DNA of 64,000 bases from Sequoia sempervirens (lineage: Eukaryota; Streptophyta; Pinopsida; Cupressales; Cupressaceae): NCBI GenBank assembly GCA_007258455.2, contig VDFB02000003.1, positions 40,613,986 to 40,677,985 on the forward strand, in the 5' to 3' direction. Positions 1 to 10,631 of this stretch are shown piece by piece (the stretch's first letter is position 1; every line of letters begins with the position of its first letter). Position numbers and translations under genes: made by a program. The notes beneath the pieces were generated by a model. The model worked only from the letters and a program-made list of their open reading frames with translations. It was not told the DNA's origin and ran no database searches.

Positions 1-661
1 GGTACACAGAAAAGCTTCCAACACTAATCTATCCGAAGAGAGAATGTACAAATTTCAATAGATAGAATTAGAGATACAATAAAACACATAACACCAAATA
101 TACGTGGGGAAAACCCTTTCAAGAAAAAAAAAACCCCACACTCCAAAATAATGAACAATATATTATTTGTAAACAATGGTTACAATACACTTGTAGTGCA
201 AGCTTCTACAGGAGTTTGTCTATGAACATAGAATTTTGGAATAAATTTGACAACATAACGGTATCTCAACACAACATCATACTACTCCAAAATACACAAG
301 TGCTCAATATATAGAAGCTTACAATGCATAAATTAGAAACTTGTAAACCAAGTACCAAAGGCTAAAGATGCAACATGGAAAGTGCAAAAACCTCTGCACA
401 TGCATAATGGTAAGTTTCCAATTTTCATCACAAAACCTACACATGTAAAACTTTCATTTTCCAAAAAATAACTACACCTGAAAAACTCACATCCATGCAA
501 AATCAAAATGGAAATAGAAAATGCCTTCATGCACAACTCCACCTGTAAATGCAACTTCCAACTTGACTCCTTTTCAAAAATATAAACAACAAGTTGTAAA
601 TCACAAGACAATGTGAGATAATTAGCAATAATAAATCTTTAGACACCTTCTTTTCCTAACA
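1..661 (-). repeat. Ty1-copia-type LTR, partial, minus strand
   Basis: AT-rich, non-coding sequence that looks like a long terminal repeat read on the minus strand. Its right end at 661 is TAACA, so the minus strand would begin TGTTAGGAAAAG. A TATATA core lies at 307-313. A GGGGAAAACCC stretch near 105-120 resembles one near 57930 in another minus-strand LTR. The left end lies outside the window. No coding capacity was recognised; an open stretch at 333-611 has no family signature. The copia assignment is inference from the general look and the shared block. Confidence 0.4.
305..316 (-). promoter_or_regulatory. Candidate TATA box of the minus-strand LTR
   Basis: Reverse complement reads CTTCTATATATTGA, a good plant TATA context, placed in the middle of the putative LTR as expected for the U3/R junction. 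No transcript evidence is available. Confidence 0.3.
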
Positions 662-693
662 CAACTGAAAGGACCAAAACAAAGACCAACATA
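662..693 (-). other. Left flank of the chromovirus, probable LINE ORF1 continuation
   Basis: A short stretch between the copia-type LTR and the chromovirus. Its last five bases (689-693, ACATA) are the chromovirus target-site duplication. The sequence before insertion would have joined 693 to 48580, where a minus-strand LINE ORF1 remnant lies, so these bases are probably part of the same LINE. This is inference from position. Confidence 0.4.
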
Positions 694-1659
694 TGATGCA
701 AGTGCATCTATGGTTTCCAACTAACTTGCATCATTTGATTTTTAATCAATTTTAATGTGAATGGTCTTTTATCAGTACTTTGGAGTATTTTAATGGTTTT
801 ATGTCCAAAAATCTAACTAAATAAATTAGACAATTTTTGGCTTGTAATTTGTATTGGGATGTTCTGATATTGATGATTTTTAATATTAAATTAGCAAAAA
901 GTAGATTGGGCATGGGATTCTTGGGAGTTGGAAATTTTGAATTTGTAATTAATGTGACATGATGCTACAAGCATGATTTGGATGCCCATGAGGAGTTTGA
1001 TTGGCAATTCAAATTATAGACATGGAGGAATAATTGTGCCAGCTAGCCACGACTTGCCTGGTTGGGAATGGAATAAGCATGTATTGGAGAGTTAGAGAAT
1101 GGGATTTGATGCCATTATCTTATTTTTTTAGAAGGGGCATGGAATTGAAGGTGGTAGAGTTGCTGGAGTGGTGTTAGTAGGGATTTTTGATAATTAATTT
1201 AATTTAATTTTTGTTTGGAGTTCTGGATTTTGGATTTTGATGGTTTGGGTGTAGCTTTCCTAGGAGGGACATTTTAAGATTTGAATGTGTAGGTTGAAGA
1301 CAAAAATAAATGGAAAATCCTTTGGTGAATGCATTGGTTGTGTGATTTGATTTCTAGAACTTGGTTGCAGGTGTAAGAAAGAGATTGCAAAAAAATGGAG
1401 AAAGAAGGAAGGCATACCTGTAGATGATATTGTTTCCTATAATAAGTCATTTAATACTATATTTCTATGTATATTTTACTCTTCAAAGATGCCTATGTAA
1501 TCACTTTCAATTTGAATGTAATGCATAGAAGTTGCAGGAGTCTTTGAGCAATTCAAATTGCATTGTTGATATTTTTTGGTGTTTGAATTAATTTAAATTT
1601 ATTAAATTATTAGTGTGAGTTTGGAATTACTGAGATTTTCAAGAAAGTCTCTTGCATTA
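694..1659 (+). repeat. Chromovirus left (5') LTR
   Basis: About 966 bp, starting TGATGCAAG and ending CTTGCATTA (last base mutated from the right copy's CTTGCATCA). It aligns along its whole length with 47589-48574, for example the shared block TTTTTGGCTTGTAATTTG near 833 and 47730. Small indels and scattered substitutions separate the two, so the insertion is not recent. Confidence 0.88.
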
Positions 1660-1660
1660 A

Positions 1661-1672
1661 TGATATGAAAGT
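1661..1672 (+). other. Primer-binding site, degenerate (tRNA-iMet type)
   Basis: Immediately after the LTR, TGATATGAAAGT matches the canonical plant TGGTATCAGAGC at 8 of 12 positions, and three of the four differences are G-to-A or C-to-T. The GGGTTATCCTGAG that follows is also typical of this family. Confidence 0.65.
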
Positions 1673-1750
1673 GGGTTATCCTGAGTTTGTAGGAAAAGTG
1701 TTGAAGAGAGGAAATTTGCAATAGGACTTGCGAGTGCGAGTGTTGCTAAA

Positions 1751-2475
1751 ATGCCTCCAAGAGTGGCCCCGAGAGGTAGGGGAAGAGGTGAAGGTGGAAA
1801 ACCTCATGATATGGAAGAGCTACACAAAAGAGCTATGTATAGAGAAGGAAAGTTGAAACATTGTAGGAAGAGCTACACAAAAGAGTTGTGTATAGAGAAG
1901 GAGACGAGAGTGAAGATGAAGCCAAGGATAAGGAACCATTTGTAGGAGTACATGATGAAATTGATCCTGGAGAAGTTAGATTGTTGAGAGGCATCACCAA
2001 GATTGGGAAGATGCCAAAGATGGAGGTTTTGAAATTTCATGGAAGTTTGAATCCAAAAGAGTTAATAGACTGGATAAATGACATGGAGGAGTTCATTGAA
2101 TTTGAGGAGATTGAAGACCTTGACAGGGTGAAGTTTACAAAAACTAAATTAAAAGGACATGTGCTAGCATTTGGTGGAAAGAACTATAGATTGAAAGAGG
2201 TAGGAGAGGAAAGGAAATGATTAGAAAGTGGGGTAGAATGGTTAAGAAGCTTAAGCAATAATTTATTCCAATGGATTATGAGTTGGAATTATTAAAGAAG
2301 ATGCATGGATTGACACAAGTAAAATTAGTTAAGGAATACTATGAGGAGTTTCACACTCTTTTGATTAGAGTGGGACATTTAGAAACCAAAAAAGAGAAGG
2401 TAGCAAGATACATCAATGGACTAAATCCAAGCATCCAAGAAGAATTGAGTTTGGTAAGAATTTTTAATTTGGAAG
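1751..2475 (+). pseudogene. Chromovirus gag, N-terminal part, frameshifted
   Basis: Structural polyprotein of a Ty3/gypsy element. It starts MPPRVAPRGRGRG at 1751, in the usual place downstream of the PBS. The retrotransposon gag domain is visible in pieces in three frames: KELIDWINDMEEF near 2060, then MDYELELLKKMHG and KEYYEEFHTLLIRVGHLE at 2271-2390, ending INGLNPSIQEELSLVR near 2410-2460. At least two frameshifts break it. A 54-bp tandem duplication (GGAAGAGCTACACAAAAGAG at about 1816 and 1866) disrupts the N-terminal linker. At 2475 gag is interrupted by the long-LTR element and resumes at 45887. Confidence 0.85.
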
Positions 2476-2663
2476 TGTTACCTAATTTTGCTTTTAGCTC
2501 AATCAGGTATAGCTAAGACAACAATGATCATGAAAAGAGAATGAAAGGTACACATTTGATTCTGCTAAGTGTTCATTATTATACACAAAAATATTATCAA
2601 ATGAATTTCAGTTTATTATGCAAGTGTTTACAAGAGAAAAGGTTGCACAAGCTTTGCATAAAA
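2476..2663 (+). repeat. Long-LTR element, left LTR, first segment
   Basis: Matches the start of the right LTR at 38959 onward, including the block AATGAAAGGTACACATTTGA. It stops at the CACTA insertion; the last three bases AAA (2661-2663) are the target duplication, and the LTR resumes at 33675. Confidence 0.88.
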
Positions 2664-2712
2664 CACTACTGAATTTGACACCATTTTCTGACGGATGTTC
2701 ATCGGTCATTCA
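2664..2712 (+). repeat. CACTA left terminal inverted repeat
   Basis: Starts CACTACTGAATTTGACACC. The complement of the right end starts CACTAATACATTTAACTGC, so similarity extends past the CACTA core for about 19 bases with several mismatches. Confidence 0.7.
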
Positions 2713-2759
2713 AAAAATCTTTGTCAGACAAGCGACGAAATGGAAAAAATATTTGTATT

Positions 2760-2900
2760 GCTATTTTTTCATCGAAAGGCCGACGACGAATTAAACGTCG
2801 AAATAATGACGAAGAATCGTCGGTCGTCAGCATCGTGAAATGGCTCTAAAGACTTTCGTTGGAATATCGACAAACACTTCATGTATCCACCGACGAATTA
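2760..2900. repeat. CACTA subterminal region with CGACGAA-type motifs
   Basis: Contains several short CG-rich words such as CCGACGACGAA, CGTCGAAA and CCGACGAATTA. Similar words (TTCGACGAACGTCGG) occur in the opposite subterminal region near 33543-33556. Known CACTA elements carry subterminal repeats bound by TNPA; that role here is inference. Confidence 0.45.
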
Positions 2901-2924
2901 CACTAGAATTTTGTTTCTAGTTCA

Positions 2925-3310
2925 ACAAAATGGGCAAGGAGTAGCGTTGAAACAACACCAGATGTTCATTGCCATTTCGACAAAATGGGCAAGGAGTAGC
3001 GTTGAAACAACACAAGACGTTCGTTGCCATTTCAACGAAATGGGCAAGGAGTAGCGTCGAAACAACACCAAAAGTTCGTCGAAAGTGTGATGAAATAGGC
3101 AAGTAGTAGTGTTGAAACAACACCAAGAGTTTGTCAAAATTGTGATGAAAAGAGCAAGGAGTAGCGTCGGAAGAACACCGAAAAGTTCATCTAAAGTGCG
3201 ATGAAATGGACAAGTAGTAGCGTGGAAACAACACCAAAAGTTTGTCGAAATTGCGATGAAATGGGAAAGGAGTTACAATGAAACCTTCATCGTAGCTATA
3301 GCAACTTCAT
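2925..3310. repeat. 55-bp subterminal tandem repeat, seven copies
   Basis: The word TGGGCAAGGAGTAGCG and its variants recur at about 2931, 2986, 3041, 3096, 3151, 3206 and 3262, an exact 55-bp spacing. Each unit also has a GTTGAAACAACACCA block and a TTCGTCGAAA-like block. The array sits about 260 bp inside the CACTA terminus, where TNPA-binding repeats occur in this superfamily. Short minus-strand open frames here arise because 55 is not a multiple of three and no stop recurs; they are not genes. Confidence 0.85.
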
Positions 3311-4047
3311 CGTACCTTTTCATTGATTTGTTGGTGGGTTTCGTCAAAATTGTGATGAAGCATCAATTTTTTTTTTAAAAAAATATTCATGGAAATGTAC
3401 CATTGCGGAGACTGACGATTGATCATACATACATACTGCATATTGGTTTGATGCTTCAAATGATGCATTTCTTATATTGAAAAGTGCATTACCTTATTGA
3501 GCTTCTCTTTGTTTCGAGAATAGTTTAATATTCTCTACTTAACAGGGCCAACCACGTGATGGTGGAAGCTCATTTGGCCCCTCCCCCCCTTCACATCACT
3601 CTCAATTCCCCATACCCAATCATATAACATTAATCATTCATTCATCCATTAATAACATATAACATTCATTCATTAACATATAACATTCATTAATTAACAT
3701 ATTCACATTCATTCATTAACATATAATATTCATTCTTTCAGTTTTTACATATTATCAAAAATATGGTTGTCATGATATGATTACAATCACTTTTTTTTTG
3801 GTTTCTTTTTTAAAGCTACATAAAGATGAAGTGGAGTATCATTTTCTAAATCAATATCTGTCCCCCCTTTAGTTGTTTTGCCCTCTGCTCATGATCTTAA
3901 TGTACACCTAGTCTTCTGCTCATGACATGGACGCCGTTGTAAGGGGGGATCTGTTGCAATAAGAAAGAAATGTTAAACTGATATGTTTTATTATTATTGT
4001 TATGAGTATTTCATTAATTAAAAGAAAATTAGAGTGGTTTTCTTTAC
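3311..4047. other. AT-rich spacer with short ATTCATTAACATATAAC repeats
   Basis: No gene seen. At 3620-3735 a short word of the form CATTCATTAACATATAA recurs four or five times. The stretch from 3840 to 3950 may hold the 3' end of the minus-strand TNPA-like gene. Confidence 0.4.
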
Positions 4048-4530
4048 CTGATGGGTCCACATCATGTTCCTGAACTTTTGTTATAGACTCATGCTCAACA
4101 TGTTGAACACCCTCTAAATCCTGATCTGTAGTTGAAACATGAAAGGTTACATTAATTAATACACCAATTGAAATTAAATATGTTTTAGAGAACATGAGGG
4201 TGGTCCTCTTTACCTGATGGGGCCACATAGTGTTCTTGATCTTCTCTAGCTTGATCATGCTCAACACGTTGATCACACTCTACATGCTCTAAAGTTGAAA
4301 CACAAAAGGTTACATTAATTAATACACCAATTGCAATTAAATATGTTTAAAAGAACTTTAGAGTGGTCCTCTTTACCTGATGGGGCCACATCATATTCCT
4401 GATCTTCTCTAGCCTGATCATGCTCAACATGTTGATCACGCTCTACATGCTCTAAAGTACCGAGATGCACACCATGATCTTCATCTGCACGTTGTGCTCC
4501 ACCCTCACCAGGCTGCATTCCAATGTCATG
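4048..4530 (-). pseudogene. TNPA-like gene, tandemly repeated acidic exon (three copies)
   Basis: Three minus-strand copies of one exon-intron unit lie head to tail with a period near 165 bp. Exon copies are 4377 to about 4520, 4214-4288 (75 nt) and 4048-4125 (78 nt). Each ends CATCAG followed by a GTAAAG donor, and the second and third start after TTTCAACTTTAG and TTTCAACTACAG acceptors. The encoded segment is charged, for example EHVERDQHVEHDQAREDQE in the first copy and EHVECDQRVEHDQ in the second. Both short exons are multiples of three, so copies can be added or skipped without changing frame. It follows two TNPA-like exons at 4658-4784 and about 4900-4989. The function of the repeat is unknown. 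Confidence 0.6.
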
Positions 4531-4657
4531 TGCAGTATTATCATTGCTTGAATGTTTAAAAAAATAGGCATGTAATTACTTTATGGTGGAAATTAATATT
4601 GAATAGATTGCACAAGTATTCAATTTTAAATAAACTTTATTGAGTTTATTTACCTAC

Positions 4658-4784
4658 GTGTCAGATGCAATGGAAGATTGTGTTTCCCAGTCAAGACTCT
4701 TAGGCGTTCAGCCACAACTCCATAGCCTTGCTGGAAGGAAATCTTTAGGTCCTCTTCTGTGGAAACTCTATTGAATTCATAGCC
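4658..4784 (-). CDS. TNPA-like gene, internal exon
   Basis: An open minus-strand stretch beginning GYEFNRVSTEEDL and ending near LTGKHNLPLHLT, bounded by an AAAATGTAG acceptor (intron ends at 4785) and a GACAC/GTAGGT donor (4657-4656). It continues the reading of the neighbouring exon at about 4900-4989. Together they resemble the C-terminal half of plant En/Spm TNPA-type proteins, by pattern recall rather than alignment. No internal stop. Confidence 0.5.
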
Positions 4785-4899
4785 CTACATTTTTGCATAA
4801 GATCATGAATTTTGCTTCTATGGTGTGATAAAACCAAAATTGTTTTCAATTTATTATAATTTGGATGCAACATTTCATTTATTGATACTTAAAATTTGT

Positions 4900-4989
4900 G
4901 TGGCTAATTTCATATAACCACCAGAGCCAAGTTTGTGTTGCCCGTGTTTTTCTAGTCTTGCCTTTATTGCCTTCAATGTGTCAGGCAAC
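4900..4989 (-). CDS. TNPA-like gene, exon with GSGGYMKL motif
   Basis: Starts after a TTTTCATAG acceptor (intron ends at 4990) and reads LPDTLKAIKARLEKHGQHKL then GSGGYMKL. The motif (K/R)LGSGGYxKL is familiar from plant TNPA/Ptta-type transposase proteins. The 3' splice boundary is not clear. Confidence 0.5.
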
Positions 4990-5269
4990 CTATGAAAAGT
5001 TTGAAATACGTTAGATTATGTAAAAAGAAAGAGTAATCAGTATATAATTACATTGTTGATAGTATCACACATAGCATACAACTTTAAAAAAAAAATTAAT
5101 GGCATTTCCATAGCATACAGACATTGAGAGCAAATAAAATACAGAGTTCAATCCATGAATTATAGAAAATAGATTTTTGTTGGTTATATTCATATCGCAC
5201 ATTACATTGCACAAAACATACTACAAGCGCATAAATATCGGATAGTGGCAGGTTGTCTGTACTACTACA

Positions 5270-6070
5270 TTTTTCATACATGTCTGAAGCATTTTATCAA
5301 GCAGTTCCTTTGCCTTCTTTGCTATATGGCTAGAAGCCTAAAATAGGTGCTTTCAAACAAGCTATGGATGCTTGGAAAAAATATATCAAAGCATAATAGT
5401 AAAGCAATAGCATAGAAAGGAAGTGAAGCTGTTTCAAAATGCCTCAAAGAAATTTGGTCTCATGGTGATGGAATGCCATGAAAATCCATAACAATTTGCT
5501 TGTCACTTGGCATTTGTTATGGCATTCCATCACCATGGAGACCATTTTTTTGAAGCATTTTCAAATAGTTAGCCACTTTCTATGCTACCACATTTTTTCA
5601 TACATGTCTACCAAAGCATTTTGTCAAGCAGGTTCCAGCGCCTTCATGCACATGGCTAAAAAGTAAAAGCGAAATAGGTGCTTTTGAACAAGCTATGGAT
5701 GCTTGAAATTTTACAAAGCATAATAGTAAGCAATAACACGAGACAAGGCGGTGAATTGTTTTGAAAAATACCTAAAAAGAAATCTGATCTCTGATGATGG
5801 GATACCTTGAAATCCATAGAAATTTTCTTGTCATGAAATTTGTCATGGCATTCCATCACCATGAGACTACATTTCAGAGACATTTTAGAGAGAAGTAGTT
5901 CACTTGCCTTGTCTATGCTACTACATTTTTCATACATGTCTACCAAAGCATTTTATCAAAGCGATTCTGCCTTGTTGCTATGGCTAAAAGCCTAAAGCAG
6001 TGCTTTCAAACAAGCTTCTCGATGCTTGGAAAAAATCTATCAAAGCATAATAGTAAGCAACAAGCCATGG
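5270..6070 (-). pseudogene. Degenerate PPR-like gene fragments, three direct copies
   Basis: A block of about 300 bp recurs near 5270, 5580 and 5930. Shared words are CAAGCTATGGATGCTTG, GCATAATAGTAAGCAA and a CATTTTTCATACATGTCT stretch. On the minus strand one copy reads LVDMYEKCSSIDKASEL followed in another frame by VVSW then WNAM, the wording of a PLS-class pentatricopeptide repeat (LVDMYAKCGSI...ARELFDKM...NVVSWNAMI). Frameshifts and stops break every copy. PPR proteins bind organellar RNA; these fragments cannot. They probably represent host sequence captured by the CACTA and then amplified, lying between TNPA-like exons, perhaps in an intron. Confidence 0.45.
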
Positions 6071-6297
6071 TCTCATGGTTTTTTCTTGATGAAATCAACT
6101 CAATTTTATTCACATTTTTTTGCAGATTTTAAACATGTTTCTTTTGCGATTTTACAGTTTGAAATGGAAAAAAATCATTGACCAAAAAGTCAATGACTTT
6201 TTCAAAAAATTGGGGAAAAAATTGTCTAGCCTGTAGATTTTTTAAAAATCGCAATTAATCAGGATTTTTTGTAGATTTATGCTTCTATATCACATAC

Positions 6298-6482
6298 CTT
6301 CCTTGACCTAGTGATGTCTTTCCTTTTTTCTTTTCAACCTTCTCCTTTCCATTGGACACCAGGTCCTTCCACTCCCTCTCCGAAATCATGGGGGGATGCT
6401 CGTACTTTTTGTTCTTCTCTAAATGTGACCTATATTGGTCCCTCACATACTTTAGATAGGTACCAGCTTTCTTAAGGACCTT
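6298..6482 (-). CDS. TNPA-like gene, plant-transposase (Ptta/En/Spm) domain exon
   Basis: An uninterrupted minus-strand stretch of about 61 codons that includes YLKYVRDQYRSHLEKNKKYE, then HPPMISEREWKDLV and a lysine-rich tail ending KTSLGQG. The pattern DQYRxHL...YExPPMIxxxEW is characteristic of plant TNPA-like proteins (Plant_transposase/Ptta family), which bind subterminal repeats. It ends in a good plant donor, AAG/GTATGT, at 6297. Upstream exons were not resolved with confidence; an open stretch at 6719-6943 may belong to them. Confidence 0.65.
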
Positions 6483-6499
6483 GGTTCAGTTGAATGTTT

Positions 6500-9400
6500 T
6501 TATCACCAAACAACACAACTAAATGGTTAATGAGGCTCATTTTTTTAAAATCTTCATTTTGGGCATTCCACCATTTCTGCATTATGGTGGGCTAGAAACT
6601 CAATGTAATATCCTTAGATGTTATAAAAAACATCATTTCCTACAAAATGATCATGGGATCAATAATCTAAAAAGAGTGGTCAATAAGTAAATTTCAATTG
6701 GATTATATATAATAATAATTAAAACATTTTAAAGTACTTGAGACCTTCTCTATCTTTATGGGAACGAAATCCTCGGTCACCATATCGAAGTGTGACGGTG
6801 TAATGTTCCGTGCTAGTAATCTGGAAGATCGAGGAAATCTTGCTAAAACATCCACCCACGATTATTGGTGGCCTCTGCATCCCTAGGTACATGTCGGCGC
6901 GTGTTACGGTATGTGTTTGCTTCGCGAGAGAGAGTGCGTGCACCGGTCACCTACATGGCATGTGTTGCCGACATTTTAGACGATAATATAGGCACAGATG
7001 ATGGGGTCAGATGATGTGATGTATGTGTAGGAAGATCAGGATGGACACTTGTACCAACCCTTACTCCTCGGGAAGAACTTGCAGTACCTTGATCATGGCC
7101 AGGAGCATCATGAAGAGGCAAATAACCCTATAAAAACAACACATATTTTAGTTCATGACATAAAAGAGTACAAAATATAAAACCATGAATGAACTTATGT
7201 TATAATTAAAGACCTCATGACAGCTTACTTGTAAGTTTTGTAATCTCTCAGTCAATACTTTAACCCTCTCTCTTATCTCATCTATTTGAGGCACTATGAA
7301 CATCAACTTAGTCATTTCTTCATTACATTTTTGTTGGAGCTTCTTTGCTCATTATCAAAAGGGTTCTTGAATAAAGCGTGTCATCATCACGAATATTTGC
7401 ACCTCACTATGGATGCTCTCCTCTGGCGGCTCCTTTCCCCAATCGGTCGATTGCAAAAGGAGCCATCCGTAAAAACATTATCGAAATTAGCAAAAACTTA
7501 TGAAAAAAACATATTAATAAATTTTTTGCTCATTATATAATTTGTACAATTACAATGAGGTAAACCTATTGGGTAGAGAAGCACTGTGAAGATACATTCT
7601 TGATCACGTGCTGCAGGATAGAGAGCCTTCTCTGTCTGATCAATGTCCCCCTGTGACAAAAATTAAATATAAAAAAAATTACCAAAATGAAACCAATACA
7701 CTTATGAAAAAAAGAAGAAGAATAAAATGGTATGTTGGAGTCATTAATTGGAGGTTGTGTAAAATGGTACATAGTACATACCACCCCATTATAGCGTGTT
7801 TGTAACTAAATGAGTAAAATTATGTCGATTAGCAACTCTTCCACTGCAATTATTGATTTTATCGCACATACAAATACATGATTTCCCTCGCGCGCCTTGA
7901 ATATGCATTTGGGTTGCTTATTTGTTGACCAAGGTCATGTACTATTTATAAACCTTGCAATATTCCTTGATGTTTTGTGTAGTCAATGTACATAGCCCTC
8001 CTTTGTTTTAGTCTTATCACTGGTTGTATATAGTTCTTGTGATGCATACCTGTGCATACTTTGTGTATATCGAACCGGTTGCATCAATCTTTGTAAGCGT
8101 AATAGGGTCCAACATACTCCGTAATTCAATAACTTTTTCACCAACAAGCCTTTATCTTTATCCATGCAAAATGACCAAAACAATATGGTAGCGATGGTGC
8201 CTCGTGAGTATATCCTCTGGATGACACAAAGAATTGGTGTTTATTGGAGGAAATTCCTTGGTACCCATTGTTTTCATAGATGTTTTGTACCTCAAGGTCC
8301 ACCTCGACGCATAAGCTAATACTCTCATCATCATAAGAACATGACCCCTTGATGAAAAAAAATTCATCGCGTTCTGATTTTCTTCTAATCTTGACCTCTA
8401 GTTGATCTCCCTCTTTTAGACATACTACATGTCTGGCTTTCCTCTTCTCTTCTTGAATTTCCCTCGCTCGAGGAAGACAGATCTGAAAAATACCTATTTG
8501 GTGGTACCTGCACTCATAAGGATGTTGGATGAAGTTCTTTCATGGTGATGTGATCCCAAGGTGACATTATGATTAATCTATCATTTCATGGCTAGAATTT
8601 CACAGGTTATAAGGTAATCAAGTCTTGATAGATTGCAAGCTATTGTTACTACCGTCCAAATGTATCCATCACAAATCAAATCTACTTAACGTTTTAACTC
8701 CCAAACTTTGTAACAAGTGTTAAATGTGACTATGGTCCACCAATTACACAACCAAGGCCTCAAATGTATTCTCTAATTGTAATCAAAGGACTTTTGCTTT
8801 TCATTCAAGTAAATAAACTTGAGCACCAGTGAGTTTATTGGACACCTACATTAAAAATAGCAGCAAATTTACATTTGAATTTCCATATGTCTAAGTGGTT
8901 AACGGAGGGAGTGTGTACTAGGCCTAGTTAAGTCATCATAAGTTTACTCTTTGGCAATAATTTTTTTAAGTCATAGTAAAATCTTCCTATGTCTAATTGC
9001 TAGGAGATTTTTGTATGTTTAAGGTAGGATGATTGATGAAAAGAGCCAAAAGGTAGCGCACCTCATGGTATCGAGGAATTTTTATAGCGGTGGTCTTCTC
9101 TTATATGGTTGGACATGACTTAAAGAACTTAGCTAGGAATTATTTATTTAACCTAAGGTTTTCTCATAATGCCATCATTGGAAAAGTATGATCAAATTCT
9201 TCTATTATGAAGAATTGGTCTATGTGCCTCTAGTAATCACTATAAATGTTTGTAAGGATGAAATGACTAATTGCATCAGGTAGGAGAGAATCAACTTTGA
9301 GTTCTTCAAAGATTATATTCCTCTATTCATAATTTTTAAGGGTTGTGTGTGGAGGTTATCACTACCAAGAAGGGAGGAGACCTTTCCTTGTATTCTTTTA

Positions 9401-9720
9401 TAATTTTCATTATTCTTATTTATTTTACACCTACGTTTACAAATACACATACATATGCATTTACTGTTTTCATTTATTTCTCATGTAGTTTAATAGTTTG
9501 ATCGATTTCATATTATATGTGTTGAAGACTTTAGAATTTCAATTACATTAATTTATGGATATGTTGTATCTATAACACTACAAAACAATATGCTCTTTGC
9601 ATTTACACTTTCATTTAGAAATACACATTTATATATATAGATATAGATTTCTTTAATGATATGTTGCATTTATTGTTCTAGGAGAGCATCCAGTAATTGC
9701 ATTTACATTTACATTTAAAA
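6500..9720. other. CACTA interior, no gene recognised
   Basis: Sequence of mixed composition. 7980-8500 is somewhat richer in CG and holds overlapping open frames on the minus strand (7983-8183, 8158-8367), possibly upstream TNPA-like exons, but I recognise no domain. 8500-9720 is AT-rich with no supported coding sequence. Confidence 0.4.
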
Positions 9721-9725
9721 ATACA

Positions 9726-9760
9726 TATACATACATACATATATGTGTGTGTGTGTGTCA
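9726..9760. repeat. Microsatellite, (AT)n to (TG)n
   Basis: A CATACATACATA tract passes into ATATGTGTGTGTGTGTG at 9738-9760. Simple-sequence DNA without coding meaning. Confidence 0.8.
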
Positions 9761-10046
9761 TTTATATTCAGTGTTTAGAAACAACCCATTAGGTCTGCAC
9801 ATGGGTAAAAATTCATAAAATCAGATCTCATATACATGTTTTGTTGAAACCTAGGCTTGAACCTCTCATTTCACATGCTTTTCTTCACAAAAATATTCAG
9901 GACAGCAGCTATACCTTCTTTATTTCTCATCCTACACCCTATTCATGCACCCTAAAATTACAACACTATCCATGGGGCCTCTTACACAAGCTACAATAAT
10001 CACAAAAAGTGTAAGAGCCCCTTTATATTATGTTTGGACTACAAAA

Positions 10047-10205
10047 CCATGAAAAACAAGGTAACTTAGATTATGATTTGTTGGTGACCTATATGGACAA
10101 AATCATTAGCACCAGCTCATTCTTGGAGTCTTTTGAAAGAGAAGCGAATCAGGTGGCAATTAAGTACAAACCTTATAGTGTCAAGGTGAATGAGGTGATC
10201 AATTT
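10047..10205 (+). pseudogene. Second, fragmentary copy of the 1,208-codon unknown frame
   Basis: From about 10066 the translation reads LDYDLLVTYMDKII, then SSFLESFEREANQVA and KVNEVINF, stopping at the assembly gap. It matches the C-terminus of the frame at 20941-24567 (DYDLFVSCMDKII, NSFLESFERDANQVA, KVNEVINF), with about 37 of 48 residues identical and the same order. So this unknown protein occurs at least twice in the CACTA interior. The upstream join near 10047-10065 is unrelated or diverged. Confidence 0.8.
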
Positions 10206-10305
10206 NNNNNNNNNNNNNNNNNNNNNNNNNNNNNNNNNNNNNNNNNNNNNNNNNNNNNNNNNNNNNNNNNNNNNNNNNNNNNNNNNNNNNNNNNNNNNNN
10301 NNNNN
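10206..10305. other. Assembly gap, 100 N
   Basis: Exactly 100 undetermined bases, the usual placeholder for a gap of unknown size. The protein fragment on its left and the minisatellite on its right may not be adjacent in the genome. Confidence 0.99.
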
Positions 10306-10631
10306 CTCTCTCCCACCTTCTCCCAATCTCTCCCACCCTCTCCCACCCTCTCTCCCACCTTCTCCCACCCTCTCTCCCACCACCTCCTACCATCTCCAAC
10401 TCTCTCCCACTCTCTTCCACTCTCTCTTCCCTCCCTTCCACCCTATCTCCCACTCTCCCACAGTCTCTCCCTCTCTCCCACTCTCTACCACTCTCTCCCA
10501 CTCCCACCCTCTCTCCCACTCCCACCCATAAGCATAAATACATACATATAGGCATACATGCATGCATGCATACATACATACATGCATGCATACATACATA
10601 TACATACAAACATATGAACAAACATTCAAAA
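10306..10631. repeat. Pyrimidine minisatellite (CTCTCCCAC)n and CATA/CATG microsatellite
   Basis: 10306-10530 is a run of CTCTCCCAC-type units; 10535-10631 is a CATACATG tract. The same two tracts in the same relative order, but reverse-complemented, follow the related repeat at 59173-60190 (TATG tract, then GAGAGGGAGA tract). They therefore appear to belong to the repeat family rather than being chance low complexity. Long open frames here are low-complexity artefacts. Confidence 0.85.

Noticed and set aside
333..611. A 92-codon minus-strand gene at the window start
   Set aside because: It lies in a probable LTR, is Cys/Phe-rich without a domain, and has no counterpart elsewhere in the window.
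2917..3137. Cys/Phe-rich minus-strand frames in two registers
   Set aside because: They lie wholly in the 55-bp tandem repeat and exist because the unit lacks stops on that strand.
2925..3310. CRISPR-like array
   Set aside because: Units are contiguous and whole-unit repeats without unique spacers, in a plant transposon terminus.
7286..7805. Open frames of 65-84 codons
   Set aside because: No domain, no conserved wording, overlapping frames on both strands; treated as chance.
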